Shown one piece after another: positions 1-9,608 of a stretch of 64,000 bases of DNA. Location: positions 5,842,001 through 5,906,000 of the forward strand of contig NZ_CP009283.1 in NCBI RefSeq assembly GCF_000758625.1, read 5' to 3'. Position 1 is the stretch's first letter, and each line of letters starts with the position of its first letter. Source of the DNA: Paenibacillus sp. FSL R7-0273 (GTDB lineage Bacteria > Bacillota > Bacilli > Paenibacillales > Paenibacillaceae). A model generated the notes under the pieces. That model saw only the letters and a program-made list of their open reading frames with translations, did no database searches and had not been told where the DNA came from. Position numbers and translations under genes: made by a program.

Positions 1-3000
1 TGGAGAGATCCGACAGGGTCTGCTTGGCAGATTGGATCTGTGAGCTGACCAGGCTCTGATCGAGCTGTGAAGACACCTCGTTGCCTGACACCGTAACATT
101 GGATTTCGCGATAGTAACCTCACCAGCTTTATTAAGAGCAGTCTGGCTAGAGGAGATCACATTCTCCTTCAGCTTCTGGATTTCATCGGCTGCTACACCC
201 TGCGAATTATTCAATACCGCCGCCGCATTGGTAATCAGACTCTGCGCCAGTGTAACCGCCTTATCAGCGCTGTCCAGCTTGTTCAGCAGATAAGATGCGC
301 TTCCGACCAGTTCAGTGATGGAATCTACAATCTTTTGTTTTGCTGCAGCATCCTGAATGGTTCCAAGCAATCCTGCAGCAGTGTCAATTGCCTGAGTAAG
401 ACTCTTGCTGTTCTGCTCCGCTTCAGCGGAGGTTGCCGCAGATTTGAGAGAATCCGCAATACTGCTGATTGCAGTCTGTGCTGCCGCAGCTTTATCCGCA
501 GCCGAGCCAGCCGGATTGGTCAGCAATTCCTGCAGCTTGTCATTCTGCTTTTGCACATTCTCAGTGCTGTTCCCCGCTGCTGGAGCCGGAGACGGGGCCG
601 GTGCAACCGGCCCAGGACCTACACCAGGGCCTGGGCCTGGGCCGCCGTTGCCCGGAGTTTCCCCGCCAGGATCAACCGTACCCGGACCGCCGTTACCCGG
701 ATTCTCCCCGCCAGGATCGACTATAGTATCTGTTGATGTTTCGAGCACAACCTTCTTATCCAGGCTATACTTCTGTCCGTCAATCGTCACCGAAGCTTTG
801 ATCACATACGTACCGGAAGGAAGCTCACGATAACCATTATAAGCGTCAAAAGTATACGTGGAAACGTATAAAGGATAGCCTCCGGCTATATCTGAAATCA
901 GGGTTTTACCGGACTCATCCTGTACTTCGTAGGATGCCGTTTCCGGAGAAACGGATCTGTATCCGTTGGACCAGCCCCCGTTGGTAACGAGAATCTGCGG
1001 CTTCTTAATCTGTCCGATCTGATTGCCTGCAGTATCAACCAGACCTATCCGCAGAGAGCCCGTCCCACGCGATATCTTCACTTTGCCGTCCTGCAGTCCA
1101 AAAATATCAAGCCCCTGTATCGTCTGCGTTGTAAGCTCAGTAATCGTTCCGGCCTTCAGTGAACCCGGCGCAAAACGGATATTAAACTGATATTCTGTAG
1201 CTCCAATAGACTGATCCATTTGGATGGTTACATCACCAGGCGTCAATTGAACCTGATTCATATTATATACATAGCTGCTCAGCTTCGACTGATCAGGGGT
1301 TGTATATTCGACTCTGTAAATCGTAGCCGCTTCAGGTGCGACTACAGTTGCCAAGCCAGCCGTAGAATCATCGAGAACAAGCGTATTGTCTCCTGCACCG
1401 ACTACCACGTTATCACGGTAGATAAAGGTTCCCCGCGTTGTCTGGGCCAGCATACTGTACGTACCCTGGGTAGCATAGAAGTAATTCTCATTCACTGCAT
1501 TGCTGTCAACTACGTATGGTGCATTATTCACACCAGCCAAGTCTTTTCTAATAACCGAAAGATCTTCAGCCGGTCTGTCCAGAATCACCTTGCTGACTTC
1601 CTGCTGCTCTTGTCTGGCATCCAGCACAAGTGAATATTCTTTGCCCGGCTCCGTACGGACTGAGCCGTACATATAGTATCCAAACTTAGATTCAATCCCT
1701 GTGTAGCTCCGGTTATAGCGTATGAAGTCAACGTCCACCACAGAAGGGGAATCGACAATCAGCAGGGCCTGCGATCCGGAGGTATCAATGAAGGCCGATT
1801 GGTTGATATGGGAGCCGTCCGGGTTCTTGACCACGGCCTGAATACTTGCATAATCCAGCGGTACACCGCCGGCATAAGTGCTGCCTTCAGCCTTGTCCAG
1901 CCCACGTACCCTTACTACCGCCTGATTCTCGGGATTAATGACCGCCACGTTCACCTTCTTGAACAGGTAAGCAGGCTTCTTAAACAGAAGCTCACCGAGA
2001 TAAACGCCTTGATCCTCAGGTATAGTGAACTGCCCTTGTGCATCCGTCTCTCCAAGGAGCTGGCCATAGCGGTATATTTTGACACCGGATTGCAGCGCTC
2101 CCTGTTCGCCGGTCACATGCTGCCGCACAGTAAAGGTAACCTGGTTAGCCTGGTCAACAGTTAAGTACGGCTTATCCACCAGATCAACCAGCTTGCCGTC
2201 CTTGTCTCTGATTTCAACATCCAGTTCATTCTTGGGCAGAACCTTTAGCTGCGTTTCGGCGAGCAAAGGCCCGTTTACAAGTTGTCCATTGATGTAGTCT
2301 GACGAATACAGCTGGACTTTGTAGTCACCTGCTGCTGCCGGCTTCCAGTCACGCTGGTTGATCCGCTGAAGATGGCCGTCCTGCTCCATGGCTGACCAAT
2401 TGAGCGAGTCATCCGCAATGGTAACCCCCTTGGCGTCTACAACGACTAGCCTGTGACTACCCAAATCGAGAAGATTACCATATTCATCCTTCATTACTAC
2501 ACGGTTATTTACACTTTCACCCAGCACAAGCTCATTCCGTGCCTCGGGCTCCCCATTGTAGTTAGGATCAGTAACAATCGTATTGATCTGCGCCGTATAG
2601 CTACTGCCGGCCTTCAGAGAATACACGCTCTCAGATGGAGTGAAGAAGGCTTTCAGCAGAATACGGTCTGCGTTATAGCTATATTGACTGGTTTCAGTAA
2701 CCGGACTTGCTGTCAGCCGGTGGATTTCTTCATCTCTTTGGACATACAGCTTTCCCTTACCGGCAGAAATTGCAGTGCTTATCTGGCTATAATTATACTT
2801 GCTGTTAAGATAAGAGAGGTGCACCTGTCCAGCTCCGGTATAGATGACTGGAACCTGAAGTGTAATTGCACTGAAATCAGCTGGTTTGGCATTATATGCA
2901 ACTTCTTCTGCCGCTTCAGTCGGTTGAATTCTTTTACGTACCACCACTTTGCCGTCCACACCCTGAGCCGTACCTAGTGCGGTAAATTCATATTCCTTAT

Positions 3001-4168
3001 CTTTTTTTACATAGAGCACAGGGGCTGTAAGATTGGTAAGACTTATAGCATTGTATCCGTTATTAATCTGCTTGTATTGGTTATTGTTAATCAAACTAAT
3101 GGACTCCAGCTCTATCGGCTTGTTGTCCCAGGTATAATTGAAGCTCAGCCTGCTGTAGCTGCTTCCGTCTTCAATGATCTCCTTATGTACTCCACTGACA
3201 GATGAATATAAAGCCGCTTGTCCGATCTCGAACAGATAGGTCTCATTGCCTGTAGTGAAACGGGTTGAAGCACTTCCTGAACCTTCACCGGCTCTCAGCA
3301 CAAGGACATCCATTCCCGGTAAGCTGAAACGGTTAACGTAGCCGTTCGATATATATGAGCTTTCACTATGTTTAGGCATCAGCTTGCCGTCTGCATCAAG
3401 ATAACGGATAGCAGCGGTATAAGTTCCTGTTTCCTCCAGATCCGTCGCATAGAAAGGCTTAGCCTCGTATTGCTCGCTCCCTTGTCTTAGCAGTACAACG
3501 GACACTGCTGAGCGGAAAGTAAAGCTGGCGTTATTCTTCAACAGAATCTGGCCGTTGGCATCTGCTGTATAATAAGAAGAATAATAATAATTCCAGATTG
3601 CGACAGATTCCCCGGCTGCAGGAACCCCATTGTGTAACACTGTAATTCTGATGTTCTTATCGTCGCTGCGGACTTCGGCATTGCCGGCACTTACATAGGT
3701 GTCGGAATCCTTAGCCATCCGTTCAATGTTAATTTCAATTCCGGTCGATGAAGGAACCCTTACAGTCTCGGACGGAGTGACAATCGTTCCCCCTGCCCCT
3801 TCATATTCTGCCCGCAAGGTATACTCCCCGCCGGCTGCCAGGCCTGCGAACGGAATACGGCTATATTCCAAGGAAGTGTATACAGCGTCCAGCACAGTAT
3901 GCTTAGCCTCTTGCTTAGGCTTCACTACCCTTGCGATTTCAGCCCCATCCTTACTAAGGATGAACCGGACATCCTGCAGAACCTTAAGATCGTGATAGGT
4001 GACATCTACCACACTGTTCACCGTAATGGATTGAGTGCCATCCTGAGCCTGTTCATTGGAAGCCAGCCCGGCTTTTAACGAAGCTGCTGAGGCTCCCAGC
4101 ACATTCATGCAAGACAACATAAATACTAATACCAGTGACACAGTCATGCGTAATCTCTTTGAATACAT
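1..4168 (-). CDS. Giant secreted multi-domain surface protein (C-terminus beyond window)
   Basis: An open frame runs from ATG at 4168 off the left edge, at least 1389 codons. AGGAG lies about 7 nt before the ATG. The N-terminus is a signal peptide: basic MYSKRLR, a hydrophobic stretch, and an ASA-like cleavage site near residue 29. The body reads as a chain of beta-sandwich modules resembling Ig-like or carboxypeptidase-regulatory folds, with many Tyr-, Gly- and Asn-rich strands and phrases such as DANGQILLKN and DAQGQFTIPE. Near residue 1190 there is a Gly/Pro linker (PGGENPGNGGPG type). It is followed by an Ala/Ser/Gln-rich helical segment with weak heptads that continues past the edge. No SLH or LPXTG anchor is visible in the part present. 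I do not recognise the family. A matrix, adhesin or cell-surface role is inferred only from export and architecture. Confidence 0.8.
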   Translation of the reverse strand, partial: MYSKRLRMTVSLVLVFMLSCMNVLGASAASLKAGLASNEQAQDGTQSITVNSVVDVTYHDLKVLQDVRFILSKDGAEIARVVKPKQEAKHTVLDAVYTSLEYSRIPFAGLAAGGEYTLRAEYEGAGGTIVTPSETVRVPSSTGIEINIERMAKDSDTYVSAGNAEVRSDDKNIRITVLHNGVPAAGESVAIWNYYYSSYYTADANGQILLKNNASFTFRSAVSVVLLRQGSEQYEAKPFYATDLEETGTYTAAIRYLDADGKLMPKHSESSYISNGYVNRFSLPGMDVLVLRAGEGSGSASTRFTTGNETYLFEIGQAALYSSVSGVHKEIIEDGSSYSRLSFNYTWDNKPIELESISLINNNQYKQINNGYNAISLTNLTAPVLYVKKDKEYEFTALGTAQGVDGKVVVRKRIQPTEAAEEVAYNAKPADFSAITLQVPVIYTGAGQVHLSYLNSKYNYSQISTAISAGKGKLYVQRDEEIHRLTASPVTETSQYSYNADRILLKAFFTPSESVYSLKAGSSYTAQINTIVTDPNYNGEPEARNELVLGESVNNRVVMKDEYGNLLDLGSHRLVVVDAKGVTIADDSLNWSAMEQDGHLQRINQRDWKPAAAGDYKVQLYSSDYINGQLVNGPLLAETQLKVLPKNELDVEIRDKDGKLVDLVDKPYLTVDQANQVTFTVRQHVTGEQGALQSGVKIYRYGQLLGETDAQGQFTIPEDQGVYLGELLFKKPAYLFKKVNVAVINPENQAVVRVRGLDKAEGSTYAGGVPLDYASIQAVVKNPDGSHINQSAFIDTSGSQALLIVDSPSVVDVDFIRYNRSYTGIESKFGYYMYGSVRTEPGKEYSLVLDARQEQQEVSKVILDRPAEDLSVIRKDLAGVNNAPYVVDSNAVNENYFYATQGTYSMLAQTTRGTFIYRDNVVVGAGDNTLVLDDSTAGLATVVAPEAATIYRVEYTTPDQSKLSSYVYNMNQVQLTPGDVTIQMDQSIGATEYQFNIRFAPGSLKAGTITELTTQTIQGLDIFGLQDGKVKISRGTGSLRIGLVDTAGNQIGQIKKPQILVTNGGWSNGYRSVSPETASYEVQDESGKTLISDIAGGYPLYVSTYTFDAYNGYRELPSGTYVIKASVTIDGQKYSLDKKVVLETSTDTIVDPGGENPGNGGPGTVDPGGETPGNGGPGPGPGVGPGPVAPAPSPAPAAGNSTENVQKQNDKLQELLTNPAGSAADKAAAAQTAISSIADSLKSAATSAEAEQNSKSLTQAIDTAAGLLGTIQDAAAKQKIVDSITELVGSASYLLNKLDSADKAVTLAQSLITNAAAVLNNSQGVAADEIQKLKENVISSSQTALNKAGEVTIAKSNVTVSGNEVSSQLDQSLVSSQIQSAKQTLSDLS

Positions 4169-4379
4169 ACCTTATCTCCTACTCCCCAGTGAATAATTGA
4201 ACAATCGGTTGACTTTCCTCCAGTGTAATCACAACGCCCCTTTACTAAGAAATACCATGCCAAAATTTAACTCCAAGCTCCATGATAACTACTTTTGAAA
4301 ATATTGTCTATTGCTGTCTTAAAAGGTCGTTATCTGAAAATGAAAAAGATTTTAATTTTTAATAAACAGCTATTTTTCT

Positions 4380-4387
4380 GCCGATAA
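4380..4387 (+). promoter_or_regulatory. Candidate sigma-D (flagellar/chemotaxis) -10 element
   Basis: GCCGATAA matches 7 of 8 positions of the Bacillus sigma-D -10 consensus GCCGATAT. It lies 63 nt upstream of the chemotaxis receptor start. An AT-rich TAATAAA at 4360-4366 could supply the -35, with spacing 13-16 depending on the register. Sigma-D control is usual for methyl-accepting proteins in Bacilli. Confidence 0.5.
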
Positions 4388-4450
4388 ATATAGTAGAGCT
4401 GCGGCTTAATTTACATACCGGATATTTTGACTGGGGGAAGCGGGAAAAGG

Positions 4451-6139
4451 ATGAAAAAGAGAAGTATCGGAACCAAAATTAGCATGATTATGATAGGCGT
4501 GCTGCTTGTCTTTTCGGCTGCTGTGATGGTGGTCGCCATTAATGAGATGAAGAGCGGAATTACCACCTTTGCCAAGGAGAAGGCGCGGAGCGATCTGAAG
4601 CTGGCTGAAGGGTTCCTTGAATATAAATACCCAGGACCTTGGCAGATCAGAGACGGTCAGCTCTACAAAGGCAACCTGCAGATTAACGGGAATTTCGAAC
4701 TTGTCGATGAGATCGGCGAGATGACCGGTGATACGGTGACTATTTTTCAGGGGGAGGAGCGGGTAACGACTAACGTGATGATCGATGATCAGCGCGCGGT
4801 CGGTACAGCAGTCTCGGAAGAGGTCAATCAAGCGGTGCTGATCCAGGGGGAAGAGTTCTACGGGGAAGCGGATGTAGTAGGCCAAACCTACCAGACTGCA
4901 TATATGCCGATTCTGAGCGAACAAAATGAGATTATCGGCATTTTCTATGTTGGCGCACCGCAAGGCTTGATTGATGTGATTATCGCTTCCTTTATGAAGC
5001 ATTTTGCGTGGGTGATAGTCATTTCTATAATCCTATCTGTTCTGGTGATGGTGTGGTTCATCCGCCGGATGAGTGCCAGACTCAGCAGAATCTCCTCAGC
5101 ATTGCAGCATGCAGGCGGCGGTGACTTCACCGTTTCCATACAGGATGCTACACGGGATGAAATCGGCGACCTGGTCACAAGCTATAATCAGATGAAAAAC
5201 AGTCTGCAGACCCTGATCGCTCACGGTCTCACCACAGCAGCCAAGGTGGGCAACGCAACCGGCACAATTAAAGAGGTCACAACGCAGACAGCTGCAGAGT
5301 CTAAGCAGATTGCCCTGGCCATCGGAGAGGTCGCACAAGGGGCAGAAATGCAAACCCAAAGCAGCAACGAAAATCTGCTGGCTATGGAGGAGGTCTCGAT
5401 CGGAATCCAAAAGATTGCCGAAAGCGCCGCCGACATTTCCGCCTCTGCCCATCATTCTAGACTGCAGGCAGAGGCCGGAGCCGGGTTCGTTAACAGCACC
5501 GTCCAGCAAATGAACCAGATCAGCCGCTCCGCGCATGAGACAGACGGCGTCATCCGCCAGCTGGACGAGCAGTCCCGGGAAATCTCCGCTATTCTTGCTG
5601 TTATCCAGCAGATTGCAGGCCAGACGAACCTCCTTGCCCTTAACGCTTCTATTGAAGCAGCACGGGCAGGCGAGCATGGCCGGGGCTTCGGCGTTGTAGC
5701 CACTGAGGTCCGCAAGCTGGCCGAACAGTCCGGACAGTCCTCTGCCCGCATTGCCGAGCTGGTTCATCAGATGGAGAACGGAATGCAGCAGTCCGTGCTG
5801 GCCATGGCCCAGATGATCGGCGAGGTTCAGTCCGGCCTGCAGATCGCGAGTGATACCGAGAACAACTTCCGGGAGATCCTCGTGACCAACGGCCAGATCA
5901 CTTCGCAGATCGAAGAGATGGCCGCAGCCTCCGAGCAAATGTCCGCCGGAGTCCAGCAGATCACCGCCTCCGTCACCAGCATCACCGAAATCGCCCGCAC
6001 CACCAGCACCAGCTCCCACCAGGTCGCGGCCGCTACTGCGGTACAGCTTGAGGGGATCGATGAGATCAGCCGCTCTGCCGCGGGGCTGGTCAAGACTTCG
6101 GAGGAGCTGAAGGGGGCGCTGGGGCGGTTTAGGATATAA
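4451..6139 (+). CDS. Methyl-accepting chemotaxis protein with single-Cache sensor
   Basis: A 562-residue transmembrane chemoreceptor. A short basic N-terminus (MKKRSIGTK) precedes TM1 at about 9-30. The extracellular part, about 31-180, resembles a single Cache (sCache_3) domain, with a helix, a long loop, and strand motifs including GVFYVG-like FYVGAPQG at its end. TM2 is at about 188-208, then HAMP at about 210-262. The cytoplasmic signalling domain follows and carries the conserved hairpin tip ([21 protein letters not shown]). There is no CheR/CheB-tethering pentapeptide at the C-terminus. ATG 4451 is chosen over an in-frame TTG 8 codons upstream because GGGGGAAG precedes it and the protein then begins with the usual basic residues. 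It is a single-gene unit with a sigma-D-like promoter and a strong terminator. The ligand cannot be read from the sequence. Confidence 0.93.
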   Translation: MKKRSIGTKISMIMIGVLLVFSAAVMVVAINEMKSGITTFAKEKARSDLKLAEGFLEYKYPGPWQIRDGQLYKGNLQINGNFELVDEIGEMTGDTVTIFQGEERVTTNVMIDDQRAVGTAVSEEVNQAVLIQGEEFYGEADVVGQTYQTAYMPILSEQNEIIGIFYVGAPQGLIDVIIASFMKHFAWVIVISIILSVLVMVWFIRRMSARLSRISSALQHAGGGDFTVSIQDATRDEIGDLVTSYNQMKNSLQTLIAHGLTTAAKVGNATGTIKEVTTQTAAESKQIALAIGEVAQGAEMQTQSSNENLLAMEEVSIGIQKIAESAADISASAHHSRLQAEAGAGFVNSTVQQMNQISRSAHETDGVIRQLDEQSREISAILAVIQQIAGQTNLLALNASIEAARAGEHGRGFGVVATEVRKLAEQSGQSSARIAELVHQMENGMQQSVLAMAQMIGEVQSGLQIASDTENNFREILVTNGQITSQIEEMAAASEQMSAGVQQITASVTSITEIARTTSTSSHQVAAATAVQLEGIDEISRSAAGLVKTSEELKGALGRFRI

Positions 6140-6154
6140 ACAATAAAGTATTAT

Positions 6155-6196
6155 AGACAGCAAAACGGAGGCCCTTAGGCCTCCGTTTTGCTGTCT
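6155..6196. terminator. Perfect 19-bp hairpin shared by convergent genes
   Basis: Arms 6155-6173 and 6178-6196 pair perfectly around a 4-nt loop, with a GTTTTGCTGTCT-type right arm. It sits directly after the chemoreceptor stop codon. It also contains the 3' end and stop codon of the small minus-strand frame 6175-6330, so it could terminate both directions. There is no separate long T-tract. Confidence 0.7.
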
Positions 6197-6330
6197 CCAG
6201 CCCGCCGGTTCAATAACTGCCGTCTCTTCGATCCGAACTTCACCCAGATCCGGTCATCATCATCCCGGAAAAACTTTATCTTTACCCACTTCAGCGGTGT
6301 CCAAATTTCCTTGAAGTAATAATTTGGCAT
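6175..6330 (-). CDS. Possible 51-residue basic small protein
   Basis: A short frame from ATG 6330. GGGAGAG lies 5-8 nt upstream, and a TATAAT hexamer (6375-6370 on the minus strand) lies about 40 nt before the start. The peptide is aromatic and basic (MPNYYFKEIW start, four consecutive Asp near residue 23, then Lys/Arg-rich). It has no signal peptide or clear membrane segment. Its stop codon falls in the loop of the 19-bp hairpin at 6155-6196. I do not recognise it. The ribosome binding site, -10 and terminator placement favour a real gene, but length alone cannot exclude chance. Confidence 0.45.
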   Translation of the reverse strand: MPNYYFKEIWTPLKWVKIKFFRDDDDRIWVKFGSKRRQLLNRRAGDSKTEA

Positions 6331-6452
6331 AGGACTTCTCTCCCAGAGGATAAGTAGATTCTTAATCTAATTATAGACCGGGATAACTAATTTGTTTGTC
6401 GGAACCTGTCCACCAAAACATGAAATGTTTTATGTTTTTTTGTCAGAAATCG

Positions 6453-7100
6453 TTATATATCAAACCACTTTTTAACTTGATAAAGTATCTTTTTAGCTTC
6501 TGGACCATTATACCCGAGAAAATTCCCCAACATTTTACTGTATTCTTCAAAAATTAACCCTCTACTGTATTGATTACTCCACCAGCGACTAGCATTAAAA
6601 TTGGTTGGAGATGATACATAGGTGAGTTGAATATCAGAATTTTTGTATATGTTATCAAAATTAAACTTTGTTCTGCGCATATGGAAATTAGAAGAGACTA
6701 CAATTGCCGAAGTATATTTCTTTTCTTGCATTATTGCCAAAGTAAATACAGCATTCTCATAAGTACTTCTAGCTGACTCTTCTGATATAATGTCGATTTC
6801 AGATATGTTATTTGCAATTGCTGTATTTAATAAATTTCCTAGAGGGCCAGCAAATCCATTTACATTTGTGAGGATAACTTCAGACGCGTATCCTTCATTG
6901 TATATCTCCGCTGCTTTTTCTACTCTTCCTGCTCCACCACTTAGTACTATAATAACATCTGCTTTCTGTGGAGCTTGTGAAAGCACAAGAAAACGCCCCG
7001 CAAAAAGCAAGAATGCAACGAGAAGTAACATAGGTAAATATAGAAATATGATTTTTTTCCTATATTTACCTGGCTTAAATTTGAATGAAAATTTTTTCAT
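6453..7100 (-). CDS. YdcF/ElyC-like DUF218 membrane protein
   Basis: A 215-residue protein with a basic N-terminus and one transmembrane helix at about 17-36, followed by an extracytoplasmic DUF218 domain. Family signatures are present: DVIIVLSGGAGR after the helix, ESARSTYENA in the middle and SSNFHMRRTKF near residue 150. The family (E. coli YdcF, SanA, ElyC) is linked to envelope and polysaccharide homeostasis, but its biochemical activity is unsettled. It is the last gene of the EPS operon, 3 nt after rfbB, with GGAAG at the rfbB stop serving as its ribosome binding site. A role in lipid-carrier or EPS surface chemistry is inferred from position only. Confidence 0.75.
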   Translation of the reverse strand: MKKFSFKFKPGKYRKKIIFLYLPMLLLVAFLLFAGRFLVLSQAPQKADVIIVLSGGAGRVEKAAEIYNEGYASEVILTNVNGFAGPLGNLLNTAIANNISEIDIISEESARSTYENAVFTLAIMQEKKYTSAIVVSSNFHMRRTKFNFDNIYKNSDIQLTYVSSPTNFNASRWWSNQYSRGLIFEEYSKMLGNFLGYNGPEAKKILYQVKKWFDI

Positions 7101-7103
7101 GAA

Positions 7104-8099
7104 TTACTTCCGATAGTCGCCACTAAGAATAAGCTCCCACCATTCGGTGTTATCTATGTACCATTGAATAGTCTGAGCTATTCCTGTCTCGAAAGTATAA
7201 GTCGGTTTCCATCCTAGCTTCTCAAGCTTGGTCGGATCGATAGCATAACGTTTATCATGACCCAATCGGTCCGTGACAAACTCAATAAGATCTTCGGATT
7301 TACCCAGAGTCTCAATAATCGTTTTAACCACTTCAAGATTAGTGCGCTCATTATGGCCGCCAACGTTATAGACCTCACCGCTAACACCTTCATGAAGCAC
7401 CAGATCAATCGCAGCACAGTGATCCCATACATGCAGCCAATCACGGATGTTTTTACCGTCACCATAGACAGGAACCTTCTGCTCATTCATTACCTTAGAT
7501 ATGGTCAGCGGAATCAGTTTCTCAGGGAAATGATAAGGTCCATAGTTATTAGAACAACGTGTAATATTCATCGGTAAGCCAAACGTTTCATGGTAGGCAC
7601 GTACGAGCAAATCAGAAGAGGCTTTACTTGCACTATATGGGCTGTTAGGCTGTAACGGAGTCTCTTCTGTAAAGAAAACAGTCGGATCGAAATCCAATTC
7701 GCCATAAACCTCATCGGTAGAGACATGAACAAACTTAGAGATTCCAATCTTTCTGGCAGCATCAAGCAATACTTGAGTCCCCATTACATTCGTACGAACG
7801 AACACTTCAGGATCTGTAATCGAACGGTCCACATGACTCTCAGCTGCAAAATGCACGACATAATCAAACTTCTCTTGTTCAAACAGGGATATAACGGCCT
7901 CACGATCCGCAATATCAGCCTGAACAAAATGATAATTTGACTTATGTTCAATCTCAGAGTGCTTGGTTAACTCTCCGGCATATGTCAGCAAATCCAGGTT
8001 AGTAATATCGTAATCAGCATATTTCTTAACCATGTATTGTACGAAATTACCGCCAATAAAACCGGCACCGCCTGTAATCAGCAACTTTTTCCTGCTCAT
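7104..8099 (-). CDS. rfbB: dTDP-glucose 4,6-dehydratase
   Basis: An extended short-chain dehydrogenase of 331 residues converting dTDP-D-glucose to dTDP-4-keto-6-deoxy-D-glucose, the second step of dTDP-L-rhamnose synthesis. Visible are the nucleotide-binding GGAGFIGGNF at the N-terminus, HFAAESHVDRS, the catalytic STDEVYGEL strand with its Thr-Asp-Glu triad, and the YSASK active site. Length is normal for RfbB/RmlB. The start is ATG 8099, 8 nt after GAGG, rather than a GTG three codons upstream that overlaps that ribosome binding site. It lies downstream of rfbA and rfbC in one operon. The order A-C-B is complete, but no rfbD reductase follows; the next gene is the YdcF-like protein. Confidence 0.95.
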   Translation of the reverse strand: MSRKKLLITGGAGFIGGNFVQYMVKKYADYDITNLDLLTYAGELTKHSEIEHKSNYHFVQADIADREAVISLFEQEKFDYVVHFAAESHVDRSITDPEVFVRTNVMGTQVLLDAARKIGISKFVHVSTDEVYGELDFDPTVFFTEETPLQPNSPYSASKASSDLLVRAYHETFGLPMNITRCSNNYGPYHFPEKLIPLTISKVMNEQKVPVYGDGKNIRDWLHVWDHCAAIDLVLHEGVSGEVYNVGGHNERTNLEVVKTIIETLGKSEDLIEFVTDRLGHDKRYAIDPTKLEKLGWKPTYTFETGIAQTIQWYIDNTEWWELILSGDYRK

Positions 8100-8139
8100 T
8101 CTATACACCTCAGATTTATCTATTTTTCTCGATGAAAGC

Positions 8140-8694
8140 TTAGTATTCGAAATTCACTTGAGCATCCTTTAGCAAAGGTGCCTTCTCGTCTTTACCAGAA
8201 AGGATTGGCGTTACATCGATGGGCCATTCTACACCAATAGCAGGGTCATTCCAAAGAATACCGCCATCGCAGTCCGGAGCATACAGCTCATCACATTTGT
8301 ATTGAACTTCAACCTCCTCGGTCAGAGTCATGAACCCATGTGCGAATCCTTTAGGGATAAGCAGTTGCTTCTTATTATCTGCGCTCAGTTCAATTCCGAA
8401 CCACTTACTGTAGGTAGGGCTACCTTTTCTAATATCAACTGCTACATCATAGATAACGCCTCGCGTACAGCGAACGAGCTTAGTCTGAGCTTTAGGATTC
8501 AATTGGTAATGAAGTCCTCTAAGCGTTCCTTTGACAGCTGAGTAGGATTGATTATCTTGTACAAAAGTAATATCAATGCCCTGTTCTTTGAATTTCGCAT
8601 CACTGAAGGTCTCCATGAACCATCCGCGATGATCCCCGAAGACTGCCGGTTCAGCAATATAGACTCCTGGTAGCAATGTTTCTGTCAATTTCAT
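8140..8694 (-). CDS. rfbC: dTDP-4-dehydrorhamnose 3,5-epimerase
   Basis: A 184-residue cupin epimerase that turns dTDP-4-keto-6-deoxy-D-glucose into dTDP-4-keto-L-rhamnose. RmlC signatures are clear: FGDHRGWFMETF early, the catalytic-His region GTLRGLHYQ, LVRCTRGVIYDVAVDIR, and IPKGFAHGFMTL. Length is typical. It lies 18 nt downstream of rfbA and 40 nt upstream of rfbB, all on the minus strand. Its product still needs a 4-keto reductase (RfbD), and none is recognisable in the window. Confidence 0.95.
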   Translation of the reverse strand: MKLTETLLPGVYIAEPAVFGDHRGWFMETFSDAKFKEQGIDITFVQDNQSYSAVKGTLRGLHYQLNPKAQTKLVRCTRGVIYDVAVDIRKGSPTYSKWFGIELSADNKKQLLIPKGFAHGFMTLTEEVEVQYKCDELYAPDCDGGILWNDPAIGVEWPIDVTPILSGKDEKAPLLKDAQVNFEY

Positions 8695-8712
8695 CTGCTC
8701 ACACCTCAGTAC

Positions 8713-9591
8713 CTAGTATTTAATTTTACCAGTAGCAACTTTAATTAAATATTGACCGTAACCCGTTTTACTGAGCTTCTGACCACACTCTAACAGATGC
8801 TCTTTAGTGATCCAGCCATTGATATAGGCAATCTCTTCAAGAGCTGCAATTTTAATGCCTTGATGGTCCTCAATAGTTCTAACAAAATTAGTCGCATCTA
8901 CTAGACTCTGATGAGTCCCAGTATCCAACCAAGTAAAGCCACGACCCAGCAATTCCACATCTAAATCACCTAGATTAAGGTAGGCTTCATTAATGGACGT
9001 AATCTCAAGCTCTCCTCTTACGGAAGGCTTAACACTCTTCGCAATCTCAACAACCCGGTTGTCGTAGAAATAGAGTCCAGTAATAGCGTAATTAGATTTA
9101 GGATGTACCGGTTTCTCCTCGACACTCAATACTTTACCATCTTCATTAAATTCAACCACACCAAAACGCTCCGGATCTTGTACATGGTACCCGAACACAG
9201 TGGCACCCTGCTCCTTTTCCGAAGCCCGTTTTAGCATTTTTCGGATTCCGTTACCATAATAGATATTATCCCCAAGGATCATAGCAACGGAGTCATTTCC
9301 GATAAAGGACTCCCCCAAAATAAAAGCCTGAGCTAAACCATCAGGACTTGGCTGAATTATGTATTCCAGCGAGATACCGAACTGTGATCCATCACCTAAG
9401 AGACTTTCAAATCTCGGTGTGTCCTCTGGGGTAGAAATAATAAGGATTTCTTTAATGCCAGCGAGCATTAATGTAGAAAGTGGGTAATAGATCATAGGTT
9501 TGTCGTATATGGGTAACAGTTGTTTGCTGGTTACCATGGTTAGTGGGTAGAGGCGGGTTCCGCTGCCGCCTGCTAGGATAATACCTTTCAA
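8713..9591 (-). CDS. rfbA: Glucose-1-phosphate thymidylyltransferase
   Basis: A 292-residue sugar nucleotidyltransferase forming dTDP-glucose from dTTP and glucose-1-phosphate. The N-terminal signature [11 protein letters not shown] is followed by [16 protein letters not shown], the metal-binding LGDNIYYG and the sugar-binding [10 protein letters not shown]. Length matches RmlA. It begins the rfbA-C-B block of the EPS operon, directly after ugd. The C-terminal extension ([10 protein letters not shown]) is the usual RmlA tail. It supplies the activated sugar for one or more of the glycosyltransferases upstream. Confidence 0.95.
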   Translation of the reverse strand: MKGIILAGGSGTRLYPLTMVTSKQLLPIYDKPMIYYPLSTLMLAGIKEILIISTPEDTPRFESLLGDGSQFGISLEYIIQPSPDGLAQAFILGESFIGNDSVAMILGDNIYYGNGIRKMLKRASEKEQGATVFGYHVQDPERFGVVEFNEDGKVLSVEEKPVHPKSNYAITGLYFYDNRVVEIAKSVKPSVRGELEITSINEAYLNLGDLDVELLGRGFTWLDTGTHQSLVDATNFVRTIEDHQGIKIAALEEIAYINGWITKEHLLECGQKLSKTGYGQYLIKVATGKIKY

Positions 9592-9608
9592 TTGAGCACC
9601 TCCTCTAA

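Noticed and set aside
5096..6163. Long minus-strand frame opposite the chemoreceptor
   Set aside because: The plus frame has the conserved signalling domain. The minus product is a Leu/Asp/Gly-rich shadow without motifs.
6409..6446. Plus-strand hairpin AAAACAT-GAA-ATGTTTT with T-run
   Set aside because: It looks like a weak terminator, but no plus-strand gene ends there. Stem is only 7 AT pairs, so chance is likely.
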